Assembly: GCF_000158095.2 (NCBI RefSeq)
Contig: NZ_CM011002.1
Location: forward strand, 797,541 to 861,540
Direction: 5' to 3'
DNA: 64,000 nucleotides
From: Roseibium alexandrii DFL-11
GTDB taxonomy: Bacteria; Pseudomonadota; Alphaproteobacteria; Rhizobiales; Stappiaceae
The first letter of the stretch is position 1; each line of letters begins with the position of its first letter. The position numbers and the translations under genes are program-made. Below are positions 7,514 to 17,600 of the stretch, piece by piece. The notes below the pieces were generated by a model. It was not told the origin of the DNA, did no database searches, and saw nothing but the letters and a program-made list of their open reading frames with translations.

Positions 7514-8578
7514 ATGAAAAGACGTGATTTCCTGAAGGCTGGGGCCGTTGCAGCACCCGCCACAATGCTTGCAGCACCAGCGATCGCGCAGGGCAAGATC
7601 GAATGGAAAATGCCAACGTCCTTTCCGGCCAAGGCACCGGGTGTCGGCACCAATGCAACGACGTTTGCCGCGCGCGTCAATGCTATGTCGGATGGTCAGC
7701 TGACGCTAAAAGTCTTTTCCGGCGGCGAACTGGTGCCGCCCTTTGGCGTCGAAGACGCCGTTGAGCAGGGCACGGCCGAGATCGGCCATTCCACGCCGTA
7801 TTATGCGGCTTCCAAGAACTCGGCCCTTCACTTCTTTTCTGCAGTGCCGTTTGGCATGACGGCGGTCGAAACAACAGCCTGGCTGCAGTATGGCGGTGGC
7901 CAGCAGCTTTGGGACGAGATCTACGCCGAGCGTGGCCTCAAGCCTTTCTACTCCGGCAGTTCTGGTGTCCAGGCAGCTGGCTGGTTCAAAAAACCGGTCA
8001 ACAGCCTCGAGGACCTTGCTGGTCTGAACATGCGGATTGCGGGTCTTGGCGGCGAAGCCATGCGCAAGATTGGCGTCAATGCGGTTCTCCTGCCGCCTCC
8101 GGAAATCTTCCCGTCCTTCCAGTCCGGCGCGATTGATGCGGCAGAGTGGGTTGGCCCGCTGCTCGATCAGGCGTTCGGCCTGCAAAAGGTCGCCAAATAC
8201 TGCTATGTCCCGGCCTTCCACGAGCCGTCCGCAGCCCTTGAGATTGTTGTCAACAAGGATGCTTTTGACAGTCTCCCGGCACATCTTCAGGCGGTGATTG
8301 AGAATGCCGCCGCTGCGGCGTCCGTCGAGACGACTGCGCAGTTTGACTACTACAATGCGTTGTCCCTGAAGAGCCTTCAGGAAGACGGCGTCACGTTCGG
8401 TGCATTCCCTGATGATGTGATCGCGGCGCTCAAGACTGCTGTTGCGGAAGTCATGGCGGAAAACGCTGAAGCGAACCCGCGCTTTGCGGAAGTTCAAAAG
8501 AGCTACAACACGTTCCTCGATCTCGCCAAGGACTATGCGACCCTGGTCAAGGAAGCGACTTTTACACAGCGTGTCTGA
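7514..8578 (+). CDS. TRAP transporter substrate-binding protein, TakP/LctP-like
   Basis: Periplasmic binding subunit (354 aa) of the TRAP system. The N-terminus 'MKRRDFLKAG' followed by an Ala-rich helix and 'APAIAQ' is a Tat-type signal, so it is probably exported folded. The mature protein has the features of the 2-oxoacid/lactate-binding branch: 'PFGVEDAVEQGTAEIGHSTPYY', 'GVQAAGWFKKPV', 'GLNMRIAGLGGEAMRK' and 'GAIDAAEWVGP', the last two contributing ligand Arg and Trp/Glu residues in that family. The probable substrate is therefore a small 2-oxo or 2-hydroxy acid; this is inference by family resemblance. It is the last gene of the dctQ-dctM-dctP operon and is followed by a strong terminator. 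Confidence 0.92.
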   Translation: MKRRDFLKAGAVAAPATMLAAPAIAQGKIEWKMPTSFPAKAPGVGTNATTFAARVNAMSDGQLTLKVFSGGELVPPFGVEDAVEQGTAEIGHSTPYYAASKNSALHFFSAVPFGMTAVETTAWLQYGGGQQLWDEIYAERGLKPFYSGSSGVQAAGWFKKPVNSLEDLAGLNMRIAGLGGEAMRKIGVNAVLLPPPEIFPSFQSGAIDAAEWVGPLLDQAFGLQKVAKYCYVPAFHEPSAALEIVVNKDAFDSLPAHLQAVIENAAAAASVETTAQFDYYNALSLKSLQEDGVTFGAFPDDVIAALKTAVAEVMAENAEANPRFAEVQKSYNTFLDLAKDYATLVKEATFTQRV

Positions 8579-8585
8579 ACAATTT

Positions 8586-8616
8586 GAGGCCGGGCGCAAT
8601 CCCGGCCTTTTCTTTT
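8586..8616 (+). terminator. Rho-independent terminator of the TRAP operon
   Basis: GGCCGGG (8588-8594) pairs with CCCGGCC (8601-8607) around a 6-nt loop. It is followed directly by TTTTCTTTT and starts 9 bp after the stop of the binding-protein gene. Confidence 0.93.
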
Positions 8617-8671
8617 GGTATACGAACCACCGGCATCAAGTTCCTGCGCTCTTGGCTTGTTAAGAAAACAG

Positions 8672-8920
8672 TCATTGGACTTTTTTGAGCAGCCAACGGG
8701 CTCGTTCCAATTGTTCTGAAACTGTAGACAGTTTGCTCGTCAGACGCTTCTTCTTGTTTTCCTTGGAGCTTTCGGCAAGGTCGGTCTTCAGGGTCTTCTT
8801 TTTGTTTTCCAGCTTGGCAATCACCTTCTCAACATGGGCAGCTTGGATTTTCTCAGCTTTACCCTGTTCCAGCCGGTCGTAGTAATCGTTGAGCTTTTCG
8901 ATGCTTTTGCCTAATCCCAT
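8672..8920 (-). CDS. Small lysine-rich coiled-coil protein (82 aa)
   Basis: An 82-residue, highly charged and almost entirely helical protein. Heptad-like spacing runs through 'LENKKKTLKTDLAESSKEN' and 'LTSKLSTVSEQLERARWLL', so it is probably a coiled coil. It has no signal peptide or cysteine. It lies just downstream of the two phosphate transporter genes on the same strand (42 bp after the Na/Pi gene stop), so it may belong to that transcript. I do not recognise a named family. The codon usage matches neighbouring genes and there is no better frame here, so I consider it real. Confidence 0.6.
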   Translation of the reverse strand: MGLGKSIEKLNDYYDRLEQGKAEKIQAAHVEKVIAKLENKKKTLKTDLAESSKENKKKRLTSKLSTVSEQLERARWLLKKVQ

Positions 8921-8962
8921 TGGTCTGAATCCATTTTGCTGATCGCCCTGCAGATCTTGAAA

Positions 8963-10843
8963 TCACCGGGATCGCGTGTCTTGAATGGTTGTGTGGCCTT
9001 CGGCAACAGGATTGGTATTTTGTCGTAGGGCGGAAGTGTCGTCCCCGGCCGAGGAACGGTCAAGTATTTCGTCCTCATCAAGAGAGAGGATACGTTCGAC
9101 TTCCGCCATCGCTGTTTCGGTTTCCATGTGAAGTGTCCGAGCCGCTCCCAATAAATCCCGCATTGCGTTGTAAGCGTAATTTGAGTCATTCAAGAATGAC
9201 GTGGCTGCCGCTGCGCTGATTTTTCTTGTCCGGAGTAGTTCTTCCACAGTCGCGTATGTATCCCGCTCGTCGGTTTGTACAAGGATACGGTCCATATCCA
9301 ACCACAAGCTGCTCCGCTCTTCCGGTTGAGCCATGTCCAATTGACGGATCTCGACCAGAATGCGGGCAATCTGAACCCTGAGATCATTATAAAGGTTTGT
9401 TATGACACCTTGATGATGCCCGGTGTAGTTTGTTGCGTTCCGCCGGAGGTGCTTTATCGCCTTGACTGTCCGGACTATTCTACCGGCTGCATCGCGCAGT
9501 TGATAAACCTCTTCCATAACGTCTGCCGGCAAGTCCTGAGCGCCCACGCGCGTCGCAAACTCAACAATTTCCGAATACAGCACCTTGATACGTTGTTCGT
9601 ATCGCTCATCGATATCGAACTCCATGGGGGTTTTGCTCTGGTCCACCAGTGCTGCGATGTCCGATGTTTGAAACAATTCATGCCGGTGAAGATTGAGACC
9701 ATGCGCGATCAGTTCGACCGCGTTGTCGTAGAGGTGAGCCACTTCTTGTTGCATGGCAATTCTTATTGTCGCCGGAAATTCATCCACTGCCTTGGACAGG
9801 TATCTGGGGCGGCTGGTGTCTTCCCTGGGCGCTACGAAGACGTGTTCCAATAATCGGATGAGCGGACGTATCAGGGGCAGCATGACAACAACGCCCAACA
9901 CGTTGAAAATCGTATGGAAGACGGCAAGTTTCAGGGCGTAGTCGGTATCAGCTATCCCGACATGCGCGCTTACGTAATCGACGCTGTCCCGAATAGTGCC
10001 GATAAAGGTCAATGCTATTCCGGCAGTCACCAGATTGAAGATAACATGCGCAAGGGCCAGCCGTTTGCCCTGATAGTTTGAGGTCAACGAGCCAATGATT
10101 GCCGTAATCGTGGTGCCAACGTTGGCTCCGATCGCCAGAGCCAGCGCGTTCTCGTAGGTAATCTGCCCGGCGGCAAGGGCGGTAATAATCAGCACCATGG
10201 TGGCATGGCTTGATTGCATGACAACCGTGGCCGCAGCTCCGATCGCCGTATAGGTTATCAAGCCCAGGACACCGGTCAGTGCAAAACGGGTGAGGTCGAA
10301 TTGTTCCTTGAAGGATTCAAATCCAACCTTCATGTGATGGATCCCCAGAAACAGAAATCCAAGACCGGCAAGAACAAATCCCGCGCCACGAATATACTTG
10401 TTGCTTTGGAAGACCAGGATAATGGCGATGGCCAGCATTGGCAGAGCGAAGGCTGATATTTTGACCTTGAGGCCGAAACCTGCAACCAGCCACGCTCCGG
10501 TCGTTGTCCCAATGTTTGCGCCAAAGATGATTCCGATGCCTGCGATCAGTGTAATCAATCCGGCGCTCAGGAAGGAGATGGTGATCACGGAAACCAGAGA
10601 GCTGGATTGCATGATTGTCGTTGTGACTATTCCAAAACCAAGCGCTTTGGGAACAGAGCCTGTGGCTCGTGCAAGGGCCTTCTCAAGGAACCCGCCGCTG
10701 AACAGCCGGAACCCGTCTTCCAGCATCAGCATTCCGAACATGAAAATCGCGACACCTGCCGCAATTTCCTGAAAGTCCGAACTCGCGTAAAACGCCAGGC
10801 TAAGAGCCAGCAATATCGCCGGAAGGGTCAGTTTCTTCATCAT
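8963..10843 (-). CDS. Na/Pi cotransporter family protein with C-terminal PhoU-like domain
   Basis: A 626-aa membrane protein. The first half has two homologous blocks of hydrophobic helices, each with a QSSS-type motif ('TTTIMQSSSLVSVITISF' and 'TVVMQSSHATMVLIITAL'), the signature of the Na+-dependent phosphate transporter family (NptA/YjbB). The second half (from about residue 350) is helical, acidic and resembles a PhoU-type domain, as in bacterial YjbB. In E. coli YjbB mediates phosphate export, so the direction here is not certain. It lies 13 bp downstream of a PiT gene on the same strand, giving a two-transporter phosphate operon. Confidence 0.92.
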   Translation of the reverse strand: MMKKLTLPAILLALSLAFYASSDFQEIAAGVAIFMFGMLMLEDGFRLFSGGFLEKALARATGSVPKALGFGIVTTTIMQSSSLVSVITISFLSAGLITLIAGIGIIFGANIGTTTGAWLVAGFGLKVKISAFALPMLAIAIILVFQSNKYIRGAGFVLAGLGFLFLGIHHMKVGFESFKEQFDLTRFALTGVLGLITYTAIGAAATVVMQSSHATMVLIITALAAGQITYENALALAIGANVGTTITAIIGSLTSNYQGKRLALAHVIFNLVTAGIALTFIGTIRDSVDYVSAHVGIADTDYALKLAVFHTIFNVLGVVVMLPLIRPLIRLLEHVFVAPREDTSRPRYLSKAVDEFPATIRIAMQQEVAHLYDNAVELIAHGLNLHRHELFQTSDIAALVDQSKTPMEFDIDERYEQRIKVLYSEIVEFATRVGAQDLPADVMEEVYQLRDAAGRIVRTVKAIKHLRRNATNYTGHHQGVITNLYNDLRVQIARILVEIRQLDMAQPEERSSLWLDMDRILVQTDERDTYATVEELLRTRKISAAAATSFLNDSNYAYNAMRDLLGAARTLHMETETAMAEVERILSLDEDEILDRSSAGDDTSALRQNTNPVAEGHTTIQDTRSR

Positions 10844-10856
10844 GGCGGAATGTGTC

Positions 10857-12428
10857 CTAGGGGAGCATCATCCCACGCAGCACAAAATAGAACAATGCTG
10901 CGAGAAACGCCGAGACTGGAACCGTGATGATCCAGGCGGAAACGATCTTCAGCAGGGCGCTCCGCTTCACCAGCTGGCGTTTCAGGGCCTTTTGCAAGAC
11001 CTTGCGCTCTGCGGCATCGATAACAGCCTCAGACCCCATCTTCCGCAGTTGTGCAAGGATCCGTTTTTTGTCGTCGCTCGGCGCATTCTGAAATTGCATC
11101 AGGACTTGCTCGACCTGATCGAAATTCGGGTCATCTTTGTGATGTTGCATGACATCCTCAATGACCCGCCCGAGCCGCTGTTCCAGGAACTCCCTTAAAA
11201 ACCCGACCCCAAACACGGCTCCCAGCGCAACGTGAGTGGAGCTGATCGGCATTCCCAGTTGACTGGCGATAATCACCGTGATTGCTGCGGCCAAAGCCAC
11301 ACAGAAGGCGCGGGACCTGTCCAGCTCCGTGATCTCGGTGCCAACGGTTCGGATCAGTTTGGGACCAAAGAGGGCAAGGCCTATGGAAATACCCAGGGCG
11401 CCGATGACCATAACCCAAAGCGGAATGGCGACTTTGGCACCGCCATCACCCGCGGTCAGAACATCCACAATTCCGGCGAGCGGTCCAACCGCGTTCGCAA
11501 CGTCATTGGCTCCATGGGCGAAACTCAAAAGAGCAGCAGACAGGATCAAGGGTATTGTGAACAACCGGCTCACACCCTCCCGGGTGTTTTCCAGTGCCGG
11601 GACAGCTCTGGCAATCATCGGTTTCACCAGGATGTATGCAAGGAGAGCGACGACAAGCCCCGCCATGATTGCGGTCGGGAAGTCGATTTTGACGATTTTC
11701 TTGATGCCCTTCAGGGCGATATAGCTGGTAAAGGCCCAAGCCATGATGGCGATCATGGCCGGAACGACTTTTTGAGCTGCTGATAGTGGGTCGTCCTTGA
11801 AGAAGACCAGGCGTTTCAGGGAATAAAGGAACAGCGCGGCAATCAACCCGCCTGTCACTGGTGAGGCCACCCAACTGAAGGCGATCTTTGCCATTGAGTC
11901 CCAGTTGACAATGTCCCAACCGGCAGCCGCGATCCCGGCTCCGGCAACACCGCCAACAATGGAATGCGTGGTGGAGACCGGTGCCCCCAACCAGGTCGCT
12001 GCGTTGAGCCAAAGGGCGGCCCCCATCAGCGCGCCCATCATGACCCAGACAAAAACATCCGGGTCCGCGACGTTTGCAGGGTCAATAATGCCTTTCTTGA
12101 TGGTCGCCACGACGTCGCCGCCAGCGATAATTGCGCCGGCCGCCTCGAAAATGGCAGCAATGATTATCGCACCGGTCAGACTAATCGCGAAGGATCCGAC
12201 CGCTGGCCCGACATTGTTGGCAACGTCGTTCGCTCCGATGTTGATGGCCATGTAGGCCCCAATGACGGCCGCGGCGACCAGAAGATAGAGCTGATCAACG
12301 CCGGAAAACTTGGTTCCCGTGAAGATCATGACCGCAACAATGAACAGCACCGCCGTTCCCAGCCGTCCGACTTCGGACCGGCTCAGGCTGGCAGCGCGTT
12401 CGATTTTCATAAAGTCCTTTGGTTTCAT
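10857..12428 (-). CDS. pit: Inorganic phosphate transporter, PiT family
   Basis: A 523-aa low-affinity phosphate/proton (metal-phosphate) symporter of the inner membrane. Both copies of the diagnostic duplicated motif are present: 'GANDVANNVGPAVGS' near residue 64 and 'HGANDVANAVGPLAGI' around residue 305. 'STTHSIVGGVAGAGIA' and 'SSTHVALGAVFGVGFLREF' are also typical. A cytoplasmic C-terminal segment of about 100 residues is longer than in the shortest PiTs. The gene is first in a minus-strand cluster with the Na/Pi transporter. No pho box could be identified with confidence in the 247 bp upstream. Confidence 0.95.
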   Translation of the reverse strand: MKPKDFMKIERAASLSRSEVGRLGTAVLFIVAVMIFTGTKFSGVDQLYLLVAAAVIGAYMAINIGANDVANNVGPAVGSFAISLTGAIIIAAIFEAAGAIIAGGDVVATIKKGIIDPANVADPDVFVWVMMGALMGAALWLNAATWLGAPVSTTHSIVGGVAGAGIAAAGWDIVNWDSMAKIAFSWVASPVTGGLIAALFLYSLKRLVFFKDDPLSAAQKVVPAMIAIMAWAFTSYIALKGIKKIVKIDFPTAIMAGLVVALLAYILVKPMIARAVPALENTREGVSRLFTIPLILSAALLSFAHGANDVANAVGPLAGIVDVLTAGDGGAKVAIPLWVMVIGALGISIGLALFGPKLIRTVGTEITELDRSRAFCVALAAAITVIIASQLGMPISSTHVALGAVFGVGFLREFLEQRLGRVIEDVMQHHKDDPNFDQVEQVLMQFQNAPSDDKKRILAQLRKMGSEAVIDAAERKVLQKALKRQLVKRSALLKIVSAWIITVPVSAFLAALFYFVLRGMMLP

Positions 12429-12675
12429 CTCGCTTCCGCCTGAATGAGTGCCATTCGGTGCTTTAGGAAAACGCTGACAAGGAACACCAAGGTGACTTGG
12501 TCAGCCGACGTCCGCCCACATCTTGCTTTCTGGCTTTGGAATTTTACTGAGCCAGCTAAAAAGTCGCATACAAGATAGCCGTACTTCAGGGTTGCCGGGT
12601 TGACCCAGGTCAATGCCAACCACGACGCGGCGAGCAGTGGTTTGGGATCTTATTGCGCGTTCGGGGTATGAAGTC

Positions 12676-13569
12676 TTAGGCTTCGCAATCAGGATTTCGT
12701 TTTGTTTCGCGCAGCACGATGAAAATCCCGCTGGCGATGATGATCGCCGCGCCGACATAGGTCCAAGTATCCGGGATCTCGCGCCAAAAGATCCAGCCAA
12801 GCAAGGTTGCCCATAGTAACGACGTGTATTCAAACGGTGCGATCGTGGACGCGGGGGCAACGCGAAAGGCCTGGGTGAGCATGGTCACACCTGCCGTCCC
12901 GAAAGCGGCAATTCCGAGAAACAGAAGCGCATCTTCTGCCTGTGGTGGCACCCACAAGAACGGCATCGTTATCGCAGTGATCAGACCGCCGGACCCTACC
13001 AGGTAGAGCATCAAGGTCCAGACGCTTTCGCGCTCATCGACCAGCCGTGCGCTCAGCATCAAGACGGCATAGAGGAAAGCCGTTGCAAGCGGCAGAAGAA
13101 GGGCCGGCTGAAAAGCGCTTGCACCTGGCCGGACGACCACCAAGACACCGATAAACCCGACCATCACGGCGGACCAACGGCGCCAGCCGACTTGCTCGTT
13201 CAAAAACAGGGCCGAGATCGCCGTGATGAAAATGGGCGCGATGAAAACGAGGGTCGTCGCTTCGGCCAGACCCAGATATCGGAAGCTGGTGAAAAACGTC
13301 ATGGCTGCCAGCACCCAGACACCGCCGCGGACCAGATGAGCGATCGGTTTATGTGACTTTAGAGCGGAAGGACCCGCCAGCTTCCAAATCATGGCCACAA
13401 CAATCGGCAGTGCGATCAGGTTCCTCAGGAAGAGGATCTGCAGGACCGGGTAATTGGCAGACAAGGCCTTGGCAATCGCGTCGCTGATGCAAAGACAAAT
13501 GACCCCGGCGCATATCAGGATGATACCGGCCCTAGCATTGGACCGCGGTTTATAGGCTGCCGAACTCAT
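12676..13569 (-). CDS. DMT-superfamily transporter (EamA domains)
   Basis: A 297-aa protein with ten predicted hydrophobic helices arranged as two EamA repeats: 'LQILFLRNLIALPIVVAMIW' in the first, 'FEYTSLLWATLLGWIFWREIP' in the second. This is the standard layout of drug/metabolite exporters. The substrate cannot be predicted. It is monocistronic on the minus strand. Its promoter region (13570-13855) is shared divergently with the original dusA promoter. Confidence 0.9.
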   Translation of the reverse strand: MSSAAYKPRSNARAGIILICAGVICLCISDAIAKALSANYPVLQILFLRNLIALPIVVAMIWKLAGPSALKSHKPIAHLVRGGVWVLAAMTFFTSFRYLGLAEATTLVFIAPIFITAISALFLNEQVGWRRWSAVMVGFIGVLVVVRPGASAFQPALLLPLATAFLYAVLMLSARLVDERESVWTLMLYLVGSGGLITAITMPFLWVPPQAEDALLFLGIAAFGTAGVTMLTQAFRVAPASTIAPFEYTSLLWATLLGWIFWREIPDTWTYVGAAIIIASGIFIVLRETKRNPDCEA

Positions 13570-13855
13570 GAAATACTCCTAAAAAAGAGCGCCAATAAAT
13601 CACTGAAGCTTGTCAACGGCAAGCCGTATGTAGCAGACAACGCGTTATGTTTAGATGATCAAAATCGCACTATCATATTGGAAAAATTGAAATTTTTGAT
13701 CGATTGATCGGGTGTCACCCGCAACGGCTATTCATCCTGCCGCCCAAGGATGGGCGCAGCGGCCGAAGGCTGTCCGGGCCAGGCTCCTGTTTGGGCAAGA
13801 GATCGGCAGAATTCGCTATTTTGCGTTCCAGGCGGCCAAGTGATATGGAGGCGCC
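13570..13855. promoter_or_regulatory. Intergenic region with the original dusA promoter side
   Basis: 286 bp between the DMT transporter and the dusA stub. It contains a 16-bp AT palindrome (AAAAATT-GA-AATTTTT, 13682-13697) and the ribosome binding site GGAGG at about 13847-13851 ahead of the stub's ATG. Before the island inserted this region would have driven dusA; now it reads into a 27-codon stub. Confidence 0.5.
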
Positions 13856-13939
13856 ATGACAACCCGTGATCGCCTTTACACCGCCCATCAGCCGCGTTTC
13901 GCCGTGGCACCGATGATGGATTGGATGATTCAAAAATAA
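13856..13939 (+). pseudogene. dusA': 5' stub of the original dusA, cut off by the integrative element
   Basis: A 27-codon frame beginning with ATG after a good GGAGG ribosome binding site. Its residues 'QPRFAVAPMMDW' match the start of the intact dusA downstream ('NVRFAVAPMMEWTDRHC'). After the shared 'APMM[DE]W' the sequence diverges and stops at TAA (13937-13939). This is the native dusA start, separated from the rest of the gene by 5.57 kb of inserted DNA. It may still be transcribed and translated as a short peptide. Confidence 0.9.
13907..13925 (+). repeat. attL core of the dusA element
   Basis: GCACCGATGATGGA plus TGGA after one differing base (t here, g at attR). The same 19 bp occurs at 19475-19493. 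It encodes the conserved 'APMM[DE]W' of DusA, the usual integration point for dusA-specific integrases. Confidence 0.9.
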
Positions 13940-14699
13940 GGCTCTGAAAAAACTGGTAAATTTTATTCTGGCGTACCGTTTTGGCGTACCGATTCAGTCG
14001 TCAACTTAGTCGTAGCAGGTGTTAGAGCCGATTTTCCTGAATAAGTTTATGTCTATACGCATTACCTTCACGCGGACCTGAGGCGGGTGAGCAGAGCTGT
14101 GAGACTACTCTGGTTTGTCCTTTCCGCCTCGCCGGATTTGGAGCGTTCAGTTCGAAACATGCTGCACACGCGGAGTGCTCAGTTGGGTACGTCAGCGCTT
14201 ACAAGCCTTAGACAACAAGTAACCAGTCCTTCAAATAGCTAAGTAAATTGACTGGGCCGTGTACTCATAAATGGTATTGTTCGGTTCTGGCGGTAGCCCA
14301 GACTTAAGATGTAGATATGACATTATCGGCACACCGACATATCCGTAATCGGTTAGTTTTGCAGTAAAGGTCTACTCTGAGCCCCAAAATTTCCATTTCT
14401 GGTTGTTGCAGCATCTGTCGCGAAGGGCGGGAAACGAAAGTCCGCTACACAATATAGAAATGGCGGATATGTGTTCTTATGCGGCCACTGAGATAATCAT
14501 GAACGATTTCTGGTAGCAGGCATCGACAAATGCTCTATTGCCTCGAATTTCTGTAACCAGGTTTTTCACCGGTCCTTTTGATACAAATCGCTTTCAAGCA
14601 AAATTCCGCAATTCACGAACTCCTTTACTAGCGCAAAGCGCGCAACCGCCATAGATTGCACCTTTGTTGTTTGCAGCGTCTATCTGTGGGGAGAAAACT
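13940..14699. other. Left arm of the element, no convincing gene
   Basis: 760 bp inside the element before the cargo gene. Plus-strand frames are short and interrupted. I found no ORF with a ribosome binding site that would encode an excisionase. It holds two 9-bp direct repeats GGCGTACCG (13970-13978 and 13983-13991, 13-bp period) and ACTTAGTCGT (14004-14013), which recurs near attR. These are candidate integrase arm sites. The cargo promoter must lie in the right part. Confidence 0.5.
13970..13991 (+). repeat. Tandem direct repeat GGCGTACCG, candidate integrase arm sites
   Basis: GGCGTACCG occurs at 13970-13978 and again at 13983-13991, exactly 13 bp apart, 45-66 bp inside attL. Short direct repeats near att cores are commonly bound by the N-terminal arm-binding domain of tyrosine integrases. 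The assignment is by position only. Confidence 0.4.
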
Positions 14700-17600
14700 T
14701 TGAAGCCTATCGGGATCCGCAGAACGTTCGCCAACATTTGGACTCGAGTGCGCAGTCAATCATCTACGGTTTGGCAACAAGCACGTTTGCTAGCACAGGT
14801 AATTCGAGGTCAATTTCAGCCCGGACTTGTAAGTATTGTACGGAAAATTGTTGGGCGGCATTTACAGGGCAACTCAGAATTTTGTTTCAATCATTATCCT
14901 ACCCCAAAACGTTTCACAATATGGGCTATTAGCCACCCTGCTTTGTTAACGGCATGTGTCGCCACAGTGTACGCCTTACCATTCATTTTGGAATGGATGG
15001 GTTGGGTCCCGGATTTCCTCACAGGATCCAACGAGCACCTCAACGTGCAGGACTTTTGGACCATCAATATTGGAATACTTTCGGTACAAGGAACACTAGT
15101 GGGCTTGGTGTTTCCGCTCGTGATTGCCTTCGTTGGATTGCTCAATCAGGGGCGCGCTTCATTTGCCTCGCGCCTTACGGTGTATATTGAATCATCGACG
15201 GCAATTTTTGTAGGAGTGAGTTCCCTTTTACTATGCGTCGCCATCGTGTTGCAGCTCTCCTTCGTGTCGAAGTTGGGGCGTTCAGAAGCTTTCGTCACGC
15301 TCCTCAATATCAGCTGGTTCTCAATCAACGCATCCGCACTCGCGTACTTTGTACTGCATACTATCGCATTTCTGCATCCGACCAGGCGTGCTTCAATTAT
15401 GCGTTCCTATGTATCCAACATAGTCTGGCCACGCGAACTCTCGGACATTGTGACTTTGAACCGTTGGGTCAATGCTGAACGGTATGGCTACCTTCCAAAA
15501 GGTGACGATAGTGATCCATTTTCCAGGAATGATAGGGTGCGAACGTGGTATACTCCATTGTGGGATGGCGGCGAAATACTTGTCAGTCGTGACTTTCACA
15601 GAAAAATGCGCTTGACGGATGTGCGTTTTGGCGTAATTCAACCCATTGTGCAGACGTGGCTGGAAGAAGCACGGGCGTTAGACAATGGGCAGACGCATGA
15701 CTTTGTCATTCCAATAATTCCGGGTTGCGATTACTTCGGCGAACACGCTCTCATCCGCACCACGCTTCCTTTGACGCGAGTAGCACGTTGGGGTGTGCGA
15801 ACGGCATTCAAGTTTGAAAAAGCGCCCGATGTAGATGGTGTTATTCGCGAAACCACTTCAATACTGCGCGAGATGCTTGCCGACCTCATCGTTCTGATCG
15901 ACACGCGTCAAGTCCACGAATTTTCTGATCAACTTTCCGAAGTGATAGAATTCCATGCATTTCTTTATCGGCTTGCCCAGCTTCAGGATGAAGATATCAA
16001 CTATGCACAGTTTGAGTCCAGTCTGACTCTATCCCACTTGTCACTTGGCGATGAGTGGATGAGAGCTTACCGAGATCTTATTCGTCGGGCGATTGAACGC
16101 CTCGCTCACGAACCTGAGTACACAAGCCAAATCACATTTCTCGCAGCGAATATCTATGGACGCGTATCAGGCGTCGTAACTCCCAAAGCCGTTCAGCCAG
16201 TCTTGTCACTGGCTCGACTTGTCGCTTACCGATTGATGGACTGGGCAATTGCGGAATACACGGTTGAAAGCAACTCCAAAGCTAGCACAAAAGGCGCCTT
16301 TACACTTTCTCGCCTTGAGCAGCCTTATGCTGGAGCGTGGCGCGACCTTGTCGCGGGTTGGGAACGTTTGCTTCAGAATATCATCTCAACGCCCGTGCGC
16401 AGTGAACGTAGATTGCGTTCTTGGAATAATCTCAAGCGCAATTCGGAAAACATCGCGGAACACTTGAATACGACAACTCTAACAATGGCTCGTGCTGTTT
16501 GGTTGGGCGACACATTAGCTACGAGTTGGATGTGCGACTTGATTCTAAAATGGCGAAGCCAACTCGACAGCGCATTGGACGCACGAGGTTACGCTTGGAA
16601 AGTAAAATCAGAAGCACTTACGCTCGGCGACTTGGAGCACGACTGGAACTCAATACAGGAATTGTCTCTTTCTGAGTTCGAAGATGAACTCACCCCGTCC
16701 GAAGTATTTGGCTCAATCATGAGCAACGCATGGTACGATCATGTTGTGGTTGCTGCTGGTGTTTGCACTCACTGGGCAATGAATAAAGATGCAGCTGCAA
16801 CCGCTAAGCAGGCGGCACAAATGCTGTTGCACGGAAAATATCACGATAGGGGTGATGCTGGTCACGGTGTGACAGCGCTTTCTGGCATTGATATCTTAAC
16901 GTCAGCTTTGCGTATCTCTGGCTCTGGAGAGAGGTTTGCCGATACTAGTTATGCGGGGCAAATCGACCATCTGTTGGAGGCGTTAGGCGGTTTTGAAGAC
17001 CCTCCCATGGTTTCAATGCGGAGCTACAGCAGCAGCGGAGGTCTATCATTTGAAACCCTTACGGGCGCCCTAGCTATCATGATAATGGCAACTATGTCCG
17101 GAGAGGCCGCTATTAACAGTGAACTGCGTCGTCTCCTCACTCGGGCTAACGATGAGGCGTTGCGGCGACAAGAGCGATTTCTGAAAAGCCTAATAGCGGT
17201 GTTTGAACGGCTTGACCCTGAGCGCCACGAGCCACTGTTAGCAACTCTATCACAATCGATAGAAGAACATCTCTTCGAGCATAGACGCGCATTGGCGAAG
17301 GGCTTTGTTGAACTAGCACTTTCTGAAACTGAGAGACATCGTGAAGTAGCTATTCTTGAAGCTGAGATTGATCCTAACCGATTGGACAAAATCGCTACTG
17401 CCGCGAGCTCAGAAGCTTTTATCCATTCCGCATTTCCGCTTCATCTCTGCGAAAATATCACGGCGACTACTGATGAATTGAATAGCTTTAGGTTCCGCCT
17501 AACTGGCGTCAGCAAGGGAGATTATACGACGCCACCGATGTCGCAGCCAGTCACGAATGAGACTGAATGGTGGCAAAATATCATGTCAAAAAAAGTCGCC

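Noticed and set aside
13856..13939. The dusA stub as a second, independent tRNA-dihydrouridine synthase gene
   Set aside because: Only 27 codons matching the start of the adjacent dusA. It is the displaced 5' end, not a paralogue.
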